A stretch of 52,432 nt of DNA, from the IMG/VR virus record IMGVR_UViG_3300010885_027343, positions 1 through 52,432 of that record. The stretch is one strand, 5' to 3'. Each line of letters opens with the position of its first letter. Position 1 is the first letter of the stretch. The stretch comes from a virus. Position numbers and translations under genes: made by a program. Shown here in pieces: positions 32,248-40,313 of the stretch. The notes below the pieces were generated by a model. It searched no databases. It saw only the letters and a list, made by a program, of their open reading frames with translations, and had not been told where the DNA came from.

Positions 32248-32749
32248 AAACGGACATAACAATGCAAGCCTTTTTGTAGGCACTGAAGTAGAACATACAC
32301 CTGCATTTGATTTAAAGACACTATTTGTTGTTGATATACAATCTATAGAATTAATCGAAGCCGCATACCTTGCACATAAATGCGAACACATATACTTTGG
32401 TGCTAATCAAAGTTTTGCACCCAACGGTACTGCTAATTATTTTACTTTATGGGAAGAAATGATTACCCATTTTCTTAAGAAAGATCGTTTGTGTACGTTG
32501 GATTTTGATGTATCCCATGTTGAATATGTATTGGAATATGGGTTCACCGAATATCATAATTTTATCCCAATGATTTCGGTTAAATTGCCCTATATACAAC
32601 AATTAGGATATAATGCTATAATTAAGCTCGACGATAAAGATTTTAATGCAACCAATCCTGGTGTATGGTGTCATAGTGTACACAAGTTACAAAATCGTCG
32701 AGTGTTCACTGACTGGTCTAAATACACCAAAGACGAGATTATTAAATGA
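32240..32749 (+). CDS. Conserved T4-like phage protein of unknown function
   Basis: A 169-residue protein (ATG at 32240, MNRNGHNNASLFVGTEVEH...). An upstream in-frame reading from 32171 lies inside the previous gene and is not preferred. Conserved-looking stretches are FVGTEVEHTPAF, CEHIYFGANQSF, CTLDFDVSH and IKLDDKDFNATNPGVW. I have seen this kind of sequence in many T4-like phages, always without function. It overlaps the next gene by 4 nt, so the two probably act together. Confidence 0.6.
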   Translation: MNRNGHNNASLFVGTEVEHTPAFDLKTLFVVDIQSIELIEAAYLAHKCEHIYFGANQSFAPNGTANYFTLWEEMITHFLKKDRLCTLDFDVSHVEYVLEYGFTEYHNFIPMISVKLPYIQQLGYNAIIKLDDKDFNATNPGVWCHSVHKLQNRRVFTDWSKYTKDEIIK

Positions 32750-33174
32750 ATCAAGAACAAAGACAAACAGCAGATAGAATTATAGAACGTGCCGAAAGAC
32801 AAATTTGGGTAACTTTTAGGCGCGAAGGTATCCATAAATACCCAGCAGCATTGGAGGAACCACAACTTGCGGATGTATCTTTTCTTGGCTATCCTCATCG
32901 CCATATCTTTCATTTCCGGGTGTCAATTGATGTGTTCCACAATGACCGGGACATCGAATTCATCCAATTCAAACGCTGGCTCGAAGGGCTGTATAGTGCT
33001 AGTACACTCATTTTAGATTATAAAAGTTGCGAAATGATTGCTGATGACTTATATGTCCAAATTGCTAGTAAATTTCCCGGACGTAATGTTATAATCAACG
33101 TGAGTGAAGACGGCGAAAATGGCTGTACTATCACTTACAATACACACCAACCTTATCAATCAATGAAAATTTAA
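32746..33174 (+). CDS. Conserved phage protein, possible T-fold (QueD-like) domain
   Basis: A 142-residue protein. FLGYPHRHIFHFRVSIDVF, DYKSCEMIADDLYVQI and VIINVSEDGENGCTI follow the order of the 6-pyruvoyl-tetrahydropterin synthase fold (strand with histidines, helix pair, then a strand ending in an acidic residue). The catalytic Cys-HxH set of QueD is not complete, so it would be a non-canonical or structural member. This is an inference from pattern only. The central part has a codon use different from the flanks. Confidence 0.4.
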   Translation: MNQEQRQTADRIIERAERQIWVTFRREGIHKYPAALEEPQLADVSFLGYPHRHIFHFRVSIDVFHNDRDIEFIQFKRWLEGLYSASTLILDYKSCEMIADDLYVQIASKFPGRNVIINVSEDGENGCTITYNTHQPYQSMKI

Positions 33175-33175
33175 T

Positions 33176-33550
33176 ATGGTTAAAGCTCCTCCATGTATAG
33201 TATTAGGGTGCGGAAGATCTTCTTCTTACATTAATAGAAACCAAGATGGCACAAAAAAATATCGAAATACCTGTAGCAAACATCATAAAACGAATTTAAA
33301 CATGTCTAAAAAAGATTATTGCGAAAATATTGATGGTCGCCTTGGATTTAAATGTACCACTACTATCTTAGGTCCGTATCAATTACAAGTAGATCACGTT
33401 GACGGAGATCGTTACAATAACGATCCAAAAAATCTTCAGACTTTGTGTGCTTGTTGTCACGCTCATAAAACGCATAAAGAAAAAAATCATCTTAGACGTT
33501 ACAATAAAAAAATACAAACTACATTTAATTCAATTTTCAACTTTCAATAA
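33176..33550 (+). mobile_element. HNH homing endonuclease gene
   Basis: A 124-residue nuclease gene: QVDHVDGDRYNNDPKNLQTL and CACCHAHKTHKE form the HNH motif, with an additional zinc-like CIVLGCGRSS / TCSKHH pattern at the N-terminus. Such free-standing HNH genes in T4-like phages cut the matching site in competitor phage genomes and spread by homing. It is inserted between two conserved phage genes, 1 nt after one stop and 17 nt before the next start. It is more AT-rich than its neighbours. Confidence 0.8.
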
Positions 33551-33567
33551 AAATCTAAGGAGCAACT

Positions 33568-34491
33568 ATGCCCCGAGTAAAAAAGTCTGCTGCACTAGAT
33601 GCCGAGCACGAAAAACTCATTGCGGTTTTAAAGTTTACACCACGTACCTATAAAATTTCATTGTGGGGATATGGTGGCGAATCTGTTATGGGTACCGTAC
33701 CTCGCGAAATCTACGATTACTTTAAACAGCGTAGACTTGATGTTAGTGGCTTTGCATGGGACAGCGACTACGCCGAAGAAAACAATATTCCCGAAGCGAT
33801 GTGGCCATTCTCTCCTGGTTCATGGTACGAGTGTGATGATATAGCACATGTCAATGGTGTTGTATTAGATAGTGGCACTGTACACATTGAAGATGAAAAC
33901 GGTGACGAAATTCTCCAGTGTGGGATTGATGCTTTCCAAGACGAAGACTGTCCTGAATTAGATTACACAGACGAAACCTTTATTGACGATAAGCCGCCAG
34001 GCACTATAGTATTCATTGGCAACAGTAACGAAAAAGGTACGTTCTTTGAAGGCAGTATTGATCTTAGTGCCCCGTTTGATATCAACAAACTAACTTTCAA
34101 AATTGAAGACGTAGACGGCAGTGAAGTTGTCTGCGGAATAGAATACGACGGCGAGTCGATTGATAACTATGGTGGCGATACCACTGGCAAGAGTTCAGAA
34201 TTTGGATTCTATGTTGCAGGATCAATGAAGAATGGTAAGTGGGAACGTTATCGTAACGAAGATGATTGCACTTACGAAATGACTGCATGGTTTCCAAAAA
34301 ACACCAAACCTGTGCGCGAAGGTGTTTATGAAATTGATGCAGGTAATAAAGAAAAATGGCCAAACTTTAGTCCAACTACAGCACGATGGACAGGCACACG
34401 ATGGCTCAGTGTCTGGGCAGATGACACTCCCGAAACACCAGAAGTAAAAATAAAACAATGGCGTGGCATTGCCTACGATCCAAACAACTAA
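33568..34491 (+). CDS. Acidic phage protein of unknown function
   Basis: A 307-residue, strongly acidic protein. The N-terminal 80 residues (KISLWGYGGESVMGTVPREIYDYF...) look globular; the middle and the C-terminal parts are beta-rich with repeated acidic turns (FAWDSDYAEE, HIEDENGDEI, WADDTPETPE). No catalytic motif is recognised. AAGGAG lies 7 nt before the ATG. Homologous-looking proteins occur in other T4-like phages, with no known role. Confidence 0.55.
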   Translation: MPRVKKSAALDAEHEKLIAVLKFTPRTYKISLWGYGGESVMGTVPREIYDYFKQRRLDVSGFAWDSDYAEENNIPEAMWPFSPGSWYECDDIAHVNGVVLDSGTVHIEDENGDEILQCGIDAFQDEDCPELDYTDETFIDDKPPGTIVFIGNSNEKGTFFEGSIDLSAPFDINKLTFKIEDVDGSEVVCGIEYDGESIDNYGGDTTGKSSEFGFYVAGSMKNGKWERYRNEDDCTYEMTAWFPKNTKPVREGVYEIDAGNKEKWPNFSPTTARWTGTRWLSVWADDTPETPEVKIKQWRGIAYDPNN

Positions 34492-34513
34492 CCTTAATAA
34501 CTAGGAGAATAAA

Positions 34514-34732
34514 ATGGCCGCAGCATGGCTCAAGAAGTATCTAAAGATGAAACCCGAAGTCAATCAAATCTTTGAAGACCTCGAGAAATACAAAGAGTTT
34601 TGTGTAACATACGGTTACATCTACGACGAGCGTCACTTGTACAACGAAAAAACACCTTGGGGCGAGTTCGAACGTGTACAACGTGGCAAATGGCCCAAGA
34701 TGAATTGGTATGCCAAGAAGGAACGTACCTAA
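34514..34732 (+). CDS. Small conserved phage protein
   Basis: A 72-residue protein with a helical start (WLKKYLKMKPEVNQIFEDLEKYKEF) and a basic aromatic C-terminus (RGKWPKMNWYAKKERT). TAGGAG precedes the ATG. No function is recognised. It stands just before the oxygenase gene, separated by 4 nt. Confidence 0.55.
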   Translation: MAAAWLKKYLKMKPEVNQIFEDLEKYKEFCVTYGYIYDERHLYNEKTPWGEFERVQRGKWPKMNWYAKKERT

Positions 34733-34736
34733 TTAA

Positions 34737-35282
34737 ATGAACGTTTTAACTTACGATCATGTACTCCCAACTTGGTTAGAGGAGTCTGGAGAAAATCAGT
34801 TCTATAGATTTCCTTTAGAATATAATCATCGCACAAAAGATGAAAATCCTCCATTTTTTGGTAAGTGTCTATACAACAAAAAAACAGGAGTATATGTTCA
34901 ATCTCCTTATTTTGTAGATGCTTTGTGTGATTGTATTAGGTATGACCTTGTGAATAAAATTGACCCAAGTGCAACATTCAATGAATTTCAAAGAGTGATT
35001 GTAAACGGGCAGATAGGTGGTATGTCTCCTGGTAGACATCCTGACTATGATGATCGTAATATGTGGACTGCTGTTTATTTCCTGTTAGGAAATTCAGGAG
35101 ACCTAGTATTTTATCTTGATAACACTACTAAGAAGATCAAGTTTAGAAAACATAGATTGGTAGTGTTTAATAGTCGTATAGAACACGAAGCACTAGCACC
35201 CAATGAAGGTGATTGGAGAATGAGCATTGGTATCAATTGGTATATGGATACCAAATTTAATGAAATTGTAAAAGGAAAATAA
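34737..35282 (+). CDS. 2-oxoglutarate/Fe(II)-dependent oxygenase
   Basis: A 181-residue protein of the double-stranded beta-helix type. The iron ligands are H101 and D103 in PGRHPDYDD, and H150 in SRIEHEA; R161 in WRMSIGINW would bind 2-oxoglutarate. Enzymes of this class hydroxylate proteins, small molecules or DNA bases (as TET/JBP do). Here a glycosyltransferase follows with 1-nt overlap, so hydroxylation followed by sugar transfer is an attractive model, not proven. Confidence 0.75.
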   Translation: MNVLTYDHVLPTWLEESGENQFYRFPLEYNHRTKDENPPFFGKCLYNKKTGVYVQSPYFVDALCDCIRYDLVNKIDPSATFNEFQRVIVNGQIGGMSPGRHPDYDDRNMWTAVYFLLGNSGDLVFYLDNTTKKIKFRKHRLVVFNSRIEHEALAPNEGDWRMSIGINWYMDTKFNEIVKGK

Positions 35283-36475
35283 TGCGTAAATTATGGTATA
35301 TGGGTCTAGAACCCTATAAAGCACGATACACTCTACAGTTACAAGAGTGGAATCGTGCTGTATTTGACCGCCGTGGCATCAACTACGAAATAGTAGAAGG
35401 CGAAACGCTAAGTAACGACCAAGCCATTGTAACCGGACAAGTGCTAGATGCACATGGTCGTACATACTTTGGTATGAGCCAACTGATGAATCTTGTTCGC
35501 AAGATGAAAGCAGGAGAAGTTACCAATGAAGATGTTGTATACTTCGAAGACATGTTTCAACCTGGTATCGAGAGCTTGCCTTATATCATGCAGCAGTGCG
35601 ATCCTGCTATGCGTCCCAAGATTGCTGTTCGTTGTCTTGCACAAAGCATTGACCCAGATGACTTTGTTCATGTCTGGGGCATGCAACAGTGGATGGGGCA
35701 TTATGAAAAGATGGTAGATAGTTTTGCCGATATCGTTCTTGCCAGTAACGAAGAAATGGTTATGCACATGAAGGTTGCAGGATGGCAGGCTCCTGTGTAT
35801 AATATTAGTGGACTGGCATTTGGCAAAGAGGAAGTACGTGGTCGTGTGGCCGGTGCACTAAAGCCATTCCATGGTCGTAAGTATCGTGTGGGATTTGCTG
35901 CCCGATGGGATCAAGAGAAGCAACCAGACTTTTACATGGATCTAATAGAAGAATATCACCGTCGTGCCAGTTTTGTGTTTAATGATTGGCCCAATGTTGA
36001 GTTCTGCGTATTCAGTGGCAGTAAACTAAAAAGCAATAACGACAGTTACATGGCTCGTACTCGACGTATGCAGGCTGAAGGTAAACTTGTCGTTCATGAG
36101 GACTTGGAAAAAAATGATTATTATAATTTACTCAATGATACTCGTGTGTTATTCAATTGCGCTTTACAAGACTGGGTTAGTAACACTGTCAGCGAAGCCG
36201 ACACTCTGGGATGTAATGTGTTATATCCCGCATATCGTAGTTTTCCTGAGTCTTTTGCTAACGATCATGAAAGACTTTACATTCCTTGGAGTATAGATGA
36301 CGCAATTACTAAACTTAATAAGCTATTGGAGCATCCTCATCCCGGTATGGGCACCATTAGTGATTGGACTGGGGGTACCATTGATCGCATTGTGGACATT
36401 CTAGAAGGCAAGGGCGAACAGTGGCAGCGCATGAGTACCGACTATCGTAAACATACACACGAGCACAAGTATTAA
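35282..36475 (+). CDS. Glycosyltransferase, GT-B fold (family 4-like)
   Basis: A 397-residue protein. The C-terminal half has the nucleotide-sugar-binding layout of GT4 enzymes: VGFAARWDQEKQPDFYMDL, FCVFSGSK, HEDLEKNDYYNLLNDTRVLFN and SNTVSEADTLGCNVLYP, where the E of the SEA box would contact the donor. The N-terminal half would bind the acceptor. Donor and acceptor are unknown; the adjacent UDP-glucose epimerase suggests a galactose- or glucose-type donor. Coupled by 1-nt overlaps on both sides. Confidence 0.75.
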   Translation: MRKLWYMGLEPYKARYTLQLQEWNRAVFDRRGINYEIVEGETLSNDQAIVTGQVLDAHGRTYFGMSQLMNLVRKMKAGEVTNEDVVYFEDMFQPGIESLPYIMQQCDPAMRPKIAVRCLAQSIDPDDFVHVWGMQQWMGHYEKMVDSFADIVLASNEEMVMHMKVAGWQAPVYNISGLAFGKEEVRGRVAGALKPFHGRKYRVGFAARWDQEKQPDFYMDLIEEYHRRASFVFNDWPNVEFCVFSGSKLKSNNDSYMARTRRMQAEGKLVVHEDLEKNDYYNLLNDTRVLFNCALQDWVSNTVSEADTLGCNVLYPAYRSFPESFANDHERLYIPWSIDDAITKLNKLLEHPHPGMGTISDWTGGTIDRIVDILEGKGEQWQRMSTDYRKHTHEHKY

Positions 36476-37449
36476 TGAAAATAGTTATCACAGGAGGATG
36501 TGGCTACATTGGTAGTCACATCGCACGAGCACTAAAACAACACAATGCAGATAATTGTGTATACATTATTGACCGTGTGCGTAGAGATCATACACTTCAA
36601 GATGTAGACGGCTACCTACACGAAGATTATGCCAGCAAGAACAGTTTGCTATGGATTACGGAACTAGAACCTGATGTTATTGTGCATTGTGCAGGCAGCA
36701 GTCTTGTTGGCGAGAGTATGACCAATCCTGCTGAGTATTATGAAAACAATATTGCAAAGACTATTACTCTATTGTCGCATGTAAAAGATCTACGTAAGAA
36801 ACCTTTGATACTGTTTAGTAGTAGTGCCAGTGTGTACGGCAATCCTGCGACTGTTCCGGTATATGAGTCAGATCCCAAACTGCCTATCAGTCCATATGGT
36901 GTTAGCAAACATGTTACTGAACGACTATTAAGTGACTATCATGCAGCATACGGTGTTCCTAGTGTGTGCTTTAGATATTTTAATGCAGCCGGAGCAGAAC
37001 CTTTTGCACATGACCTTGGGCAAGCACCTGGTGCCAGTCATATCGTTGCTAGAATACTAGAAGCCAAACTTGCTGGGAAATCGTTTACGCTTAATGGTGC
37101 AGATTATAACACACCGGATCGTACTTGTATTCGTGATTACATACACGTATGGGATTTGGCTGACGCACACATACGTGCCATTGAGTGGATGAACAATGAG
37201 AATGAGAAACGTGCTGCAGTGATGAATCTTGGTACTCAACATGGTATTAGCAATCAAGAGATTATTGATTATGTAACAGTAAACTACGGTGGCATTGATG
37301 TTGTAGTTGGGCCAAGGCGCCCCGGAGATCCAGATCGACTTGTTGCTGATGCAAGTGTAGCATATGCTTTATTAAAATGGAAACCTGTCTACTCAACGAT
37401 CAATCAAATTGTTGATAGTGCATACAAATGGTATACTCGTGAGCTTTGA
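36475..37449 (+). CDS. galE: UDP-glucose 4-epimerase-like SDR enzyme
   Basis: A 324-residue extended short-chain dehydrogenase: NAD-binding GGCGYIGSH (residues 7-15), VIVHCAGSS, SSSASVYG and the catalytic YGVSK, then YFNAAGAEP and PDRTCIRDYIHVWDLA typical of GalE. It interconverts UDP-glucose and UDP-galactose (or the N-acetyl forms). It lies inside the glycan cassette and overlaps both neighbours, so it probably supplies the donor for the glycosyltransferase at 35282. Confidence 0.9.
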   Translation: MKIVITGGCGYIGSHIARALKQHNADNCVYIIDRVRRDHTLQDVDGYLHEDYASKNSLLWITELEPDVIVHCAGSSLVGESMTNPAEYYENNIAKTITLLSHVKDLRKKPLILFSSSASVYGNPATVPVYESDPKLPISPYGVSKHVTERLLSDYHAAYGVPSVCFRYFNAAGAEPFAHDLGQAPGASHIVARILEAKLAGKSFTLNGADYNTPDRTCIRDYIHVWDLADAHIRAIEWMNNENEKRAAVMNLGTQHGISNQEIIDYVTVNYGGIDVVVGPRRPGDPDRLVADASVAYALLKWKPVYSTINQIVDSAYKWYTREL

Positions 37450-38023
37450 TCGCATATTGGAGTTTGAACAAGCACTGGCCGAATACACAGGTGCGCCATA
37501 CGCAATCATGACTGATTGTTGTACTCATGCTATTGAGTTGTGTCTAAGATTTCAAAAGCCCACTCATTGTGCATTTACTGCTTTTACCTATCTGTCTGTG
37601 CCAATGACCATGCACAAACTAGGAATTGAGTACAGATTGATTCCCGAAGTATGGACTGGCGAATATCAATTCCACGGAACCACAATTTGGGATAGCGCAC
37701 GTAGGCTAGAGCGAGGAATGTATCGAGCAGGACAGATGCAATGTCTCAGCTTCGGTTACACTAAGCCTTTACAAATAGGCCGTGGTGGTGCTATACTGTT
37801 AGACAATGAACAAGCATACAACACTATAACGGAACAACGATATGATGGGCGCAAATTATCAGTTACACCCTGGCAGGAACAAAAAACCTTCATGGTGGGC
37901 TATCATTATAGACCGACTCCGGAAGAAGCTGCGATTGGATTAATAAAATTGCGCGATGTTAATGAACTGCCTAAATATCACGAATATCCTGATCTAAGAG
38001 ATATTAAAATTATTGGAGAATAA
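37439..38023 (+). CDS. Half-length DegT/DnrJ/EryC1-type aminotransferase
   Basis: A 194-residue protein (GTG at 37439, MSFDRILEFEQALAEYTGAPY). It corresponds to the large PLP domain of sugar aminotransferases: FTYLSVPMTM, DSARRLERG with the ring-contacting D85, and SFGYTKPLQIGRGGAI with the Schiff-base lysine K109. The usual C-terminal domain (about 150-200 residues) is missing, so it may be shortened by evolution or non-catalytic. It overlaps galE by 11 nt and is followed by folE. A role in amino-sugar synthesis is inferred. Confidence 0.6.
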   Translation: MSFDRILEFEQALAEYTGAPYAIMTDCCTHAIELCLRFQKPTHCAFTAFTYLSVPMTMHKLGIEYRLIPEVWTGEYQFHGTTIWDSARRLERGMYRAGQMQCLSFGYTKPLQIGRGGAILLDNEQAYNTITEQRYDGRKLSVTPWQEQKTFMVGYHYRPTPEEAAIGLIKLRDVNELPKYHEYPDLRDIKIIGE

Positions 38024-38024
38024 G

Positions 38025-38855
38025 TTGACCACAAAAGAATTTACACCAAATCCAGTATTAAACGAAACACCTGATAAAGAATTTGTTCCTATGGAACTGG
38101 AATCTATGTATGTGGCTTTACCACAAAAGGTATATGTGAAAGCTGGCGAAGCTGCTGCCGCTAAACAATCATATTTGTCGGATGCTATTCGTGCCAGGAT
38201 GAAACGTGACGGTAAAAGATACTGGGCAGGAGATAACATCAGTGACTATCTAGCGGACAGTGACAAAGAACATCTAATCAGCGAAGCCGCAGAAGCATTT
38301 GAACTAGTACTAGACCGTTTGCTGATTGATCGCGAAAATGATCCTAACAGTCGAGGTACAGCACGACGCCTGGCTAAAATGTACTTCAACGAAATAATGG
38401 CAGGTAGATATGAAACGGCACCAGACGCAACGGCTTTTCCAAATGATTCGGAGGAAAGATATGAAGGTATGCTTGTGGTTAGAAGTGAACTTCGCAGTAT
38501 GTGTAGCCATCATCACCAGCCCGTTACTGGTGTTGCTTATATTGGTATTATCGCCGCTAATAAACTTATCGGTCTTAGTAAGTATACTCGTATTGCTCAG
38601 TGGTGCGCTCGTCGTGGCACACTACAAGAAGAGCTGTGTAATGATATCGCTAGAGAGATTATGAAGGCCACTGATGCTAAAGATGTAGCAGTATATGTAC
38701 AAGCGATACATGGATGTTGCGAAAATCGCGGCATTATGGCACATAGTTCGTTAACTCAAACTACAGTATTAAAGGGAACATTCAAAGATGATCCTCATAC
38801 TAAGAAGGAATTCTTCGACAACATTAAACTACAACAAGAATTTGCACCAAGGTAA
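38025..38855 (+). CDS. folE: GTP cyclohydrolase I with N-terminal extension
   Basis: A 276-residue protein with TTG start at 38025, GGAG 6 nt upstream. It has the FolE core: DPNSRGTARRLAKMY, CSHHHQPVTGVAYIGI, KLIGLSKYTRIAQW, ARRGTLQEEL and GCCENRGI. Zinc ligands C160, H163 and C231 match the spacing of E. coli FolE (110, 113, 181). The first ~70 residues are extra. It makes dihydroneopterin triphosphate from GTP, the first step to 7-deazaguanines. Together with queD, queE and dpdA it supports DNA modification. Confidence 0.92.
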   Translation: MTTKEFTPNPVLNETPDKEFVPMELESMYVALPQKVYVKAGEAAAAKQSYLSDAIRARMKRDGKRYWAGDNISDYLADSDKEHLISEAAEAFELVLDRLLIDRENDPNSRGTARRLAKMYFNEIMAGRYETAPDATAFPNDSEERYEGMLVVRSELRSMCSHHHQPVTGVAYIGIIAANKLIGLSKYTRIAQWCARRGTLQEELCNDIAREIMKATDAKDVAVYVQAIHGCCENRGIMAHSSLTQTTVLKGTFKDDPHTKKEFFDNIKLQQEFAPR

Positions 38856-38894
38856 TTTGCTCCAACCGCCTTAAATATAAGGTAAAGGAGCAAA
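38856..38894 (+). promoter_or_regulatory. Late promoter motif nested in a ribosome-site-masking hairpin
   Basis: TTTGCTCC (38856-38863) pairs perfectly with GGAGCAAA (38887-38894), which contains the GGAG ribosome site of the gene at 38896. Inside, CCTTA (38869-38873) pairs with TAAGG (38878-38882), and the late-type motif TAAATA (38872-38877) sits across the inner loop. RNA read through from folE would be folded and untranslated; RNA started about 38883 lacks both left arms and exposes GGAG. Confidence 0.65.
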
Positions 38895-38895
38895 A

Positions 38896-39225
38896 ATGTC
38901 TGACGAACAAGAAGAGTTTAAAAAAAAATTACAAGCCCTAAAGCCCAAAAAAAAGAAGTTAGCCGTTCCTGAAGGTTTCTTAGACGATGCTAAAAGTTAC
39001 GAAGGCAAATTAGAAGCTGTTAAAATAATCTCAGAGCGAGAAAAAGATCGAGTTATTTTGATATTTAAAAAAATGATTGCACAAGGTAAAGAAGATGCAA
39101 TACGTATTGAACGAGAAAAACTAGAAGCTAAACGAGCAGCTGAAGCTAAAGAAGCATTAGAAAGAGCAGCAAAGATAGCAAAAGAAAAGTTAGCCAAAAA
39201 ATCATTATTTGGTAAAAAGAAGTAA
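38896..39225 (+). CDS. Highly charged helical protein
   Basis: A 109-residue protein, about half Lys/Glu/Ala, predicted as one long helix (coiled coil) from residue 40 on (EREKDRVILIFKKM..., EREKLEAKRAAEAKEALERAAKIAKEKLAKK). N- and C-termini are lysine-rich (KPKKKK; FGKKK). No function is recognised. Its ribosome site is inside the hairpin at 38856-38894, so translation should depend on the local late promoter. Confidence 0.55.
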   Translation: MSDEQEEFKKKLQALKPKKKKLAVPEGFLDDAKSYEGKLEAVKIISEREKDRVILIFKKMIAQGKEDAIRIEREKLEAKRAAEAKEALERAAKIAKEKLAKKSLFGKKK

Positions 39226-39249
39226 ATTCAATTAATCAAGGAGATGTAT

Positions 39250-39438
39250 ATGAAACTCAACGACAAGCTAGTAAAATGCAACGATCATTTTACTGTCTAT
39301 ATGTACGACAATGGCTATATGGTTGAAATTGGTGGACGTGACGACAACGACGAATGGGTTACTGCCAAAGTTCTTTGCACAGATTTTAAAGAACTAACCA
39401 ATCTTATCGAAGAAGCTACCATAATGGAACGTGACTAA
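39250..39438 (+). CDS. Small phage protein of unknown function
   Basis: A 62-residue protein (MKLNDKLVKCNDHFTVYMYDNGYMVEIGGRD...), a small beta-rich domain followed by an acidic helix. I chose the ATG at 39250 because AAGGAG ends 6 nt upstream; the ATG at 39244 touches the ribosome site. It resembles small phage proteins with the GGYMVEI pattern, also seen at 48674. It overlaps the next gene by 1 nt. Confidence 0.55.
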   Translation: MKLNDKLVKCNDHFTVYMYDNGYMVEIGGRDDNDEWVTAKVLCTDFKELTNLIEEATIMERD

Positions 39439-39971
39439 TGAAAAAGTTAATTATCTCGGATGCTGAATTTAAAAAATTAGTTCACAAGCTCTGCAGAGAT
39501 ATTGCCAATAGCGATTGGCGACCTGACTATGTTGTAGGTTTAACTCGTGGTGGACTTACTGCTGCTGCCATGATCAGTCATTATTTTGATGTTCCTATGG
39601 AAACATTGAAGCCAAGATCGGAAAGCAATTGCTGGATGGCTGAAGATGCATTTGGATATATTCCAGACGGTCCGCTACGTGAAGGCATAGATAAACGCAG
39701 TGACGCTACATTTAAAAAGAAAATTCTTGTTGTCGATGACATTAACGATACCGGTTCTACACTTGAATGGATACGTGAAGATTGGCAATCAAGTTGTTTG
39801 CCCAACGACGAATCTTGGAAATATGTATGGAACAAGAACGTGCGTTTTGCTGTATTAATCAATAACGAATCCAGTAACTATGAGCATGTGGATTATTCAG
39901 GTCGTAACATTAATAAACTTGATGATCCGTGTTGGGTAGTGTTCCCCTGGGAAAATTGGTGGGAGGCATGA
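39438..39971 (+). CDS. Phosphoribosyltransferase (purine type)
   Basis: A 177-residue type I PRTase. ILVVDDINDTGST (about residues 95-107) is the PRPP-binding signature, and VVGLTRGGLTAAAMISHYF is the conserved N-terminal loop. It transfers ribose-phosphate from PRPP to a base, or the reverse; substrate choice (xanthine/guanine, or a deazapurine) cannot be read. Its position between folE and queD invites the idea that it makes the nucleotide of a deazaguanine base, but simple purine salvage is as likely. It overlaps the next gene by 4 nt. Confidence 0.8.
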   Translation: MKKLIISDAEFKKLVHKLCRDIANSDWRPDYVVGLTRGGLTAAAMISHYFDVPMETLKPRSESNCWMAEDAFGYIPDGPLREGIDKRSDATFKKKILVVDDINDTGSTLEWIREDWQSSCLPNDESWKYVWNKNVRFAVLINNESSNYEHVDYSGRNINKLDDPCWVVFPWENWWEA

Positions 39972-40306
39972 TTGCCTTACCGCCAGGCTGTACTGTTACC
40001 TATGCTGTTTGGGTCGATGTAAATCGACTCACCAACGAAATGGTTGAATGGTATCGTCAAGTTGATGGCAAGGTTTACGAAGATCGTTGGTATGATACTC
40101 GAGGTAGAGAACAAACAGTAAACTACGTGAGTTATGGCAAGAGCAAACGATGCCATCATCATCACAACGGTCAAGGTGGTACTAGGTTACACTTCCACGG
40201 TGATGATGCTAGTGCGGCCAGTATGTTTATATTAAAGTTTTTCAATCACGTAACTAGTAATAATTTACAAGACGTAATGGAACGTCATGCTCACGAGGTT
40301 GACTAA
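39968..40306 (+). CDS. Histidine-rich phage protein of unknown function
   Basis: A 112-residue protein starting at the ATG overlapping the previous stop (ATGA, 39968), with GGGAGG just upstream. It contains RCHHHHNGQGGTRLHFHGDD, a dense histidine cluster which could bind metal, and WVDVNRLTNEMVEWY. No family is recognised. Confidence 0.5.
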   Translation: MIALPPGCTVTYAVWVDVNRLTNEMVEWYRQVDGKVYEDRWYDTRGREQTVNYVSYGKSKRCHHHHNGQGGTRLHFHGDDASAASMFILKFFNHVTSNNLQDVMERHAHEVD

Positions 40307-40313
40307 GTAAATT

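Noticed and set aside
38013-38024. Alternative TTG start of folE at 38013
   Set aside because: The GGAG at 38015-38018 overlaps that start and is correctly spaced (6 nt) to the TTG at 38025.
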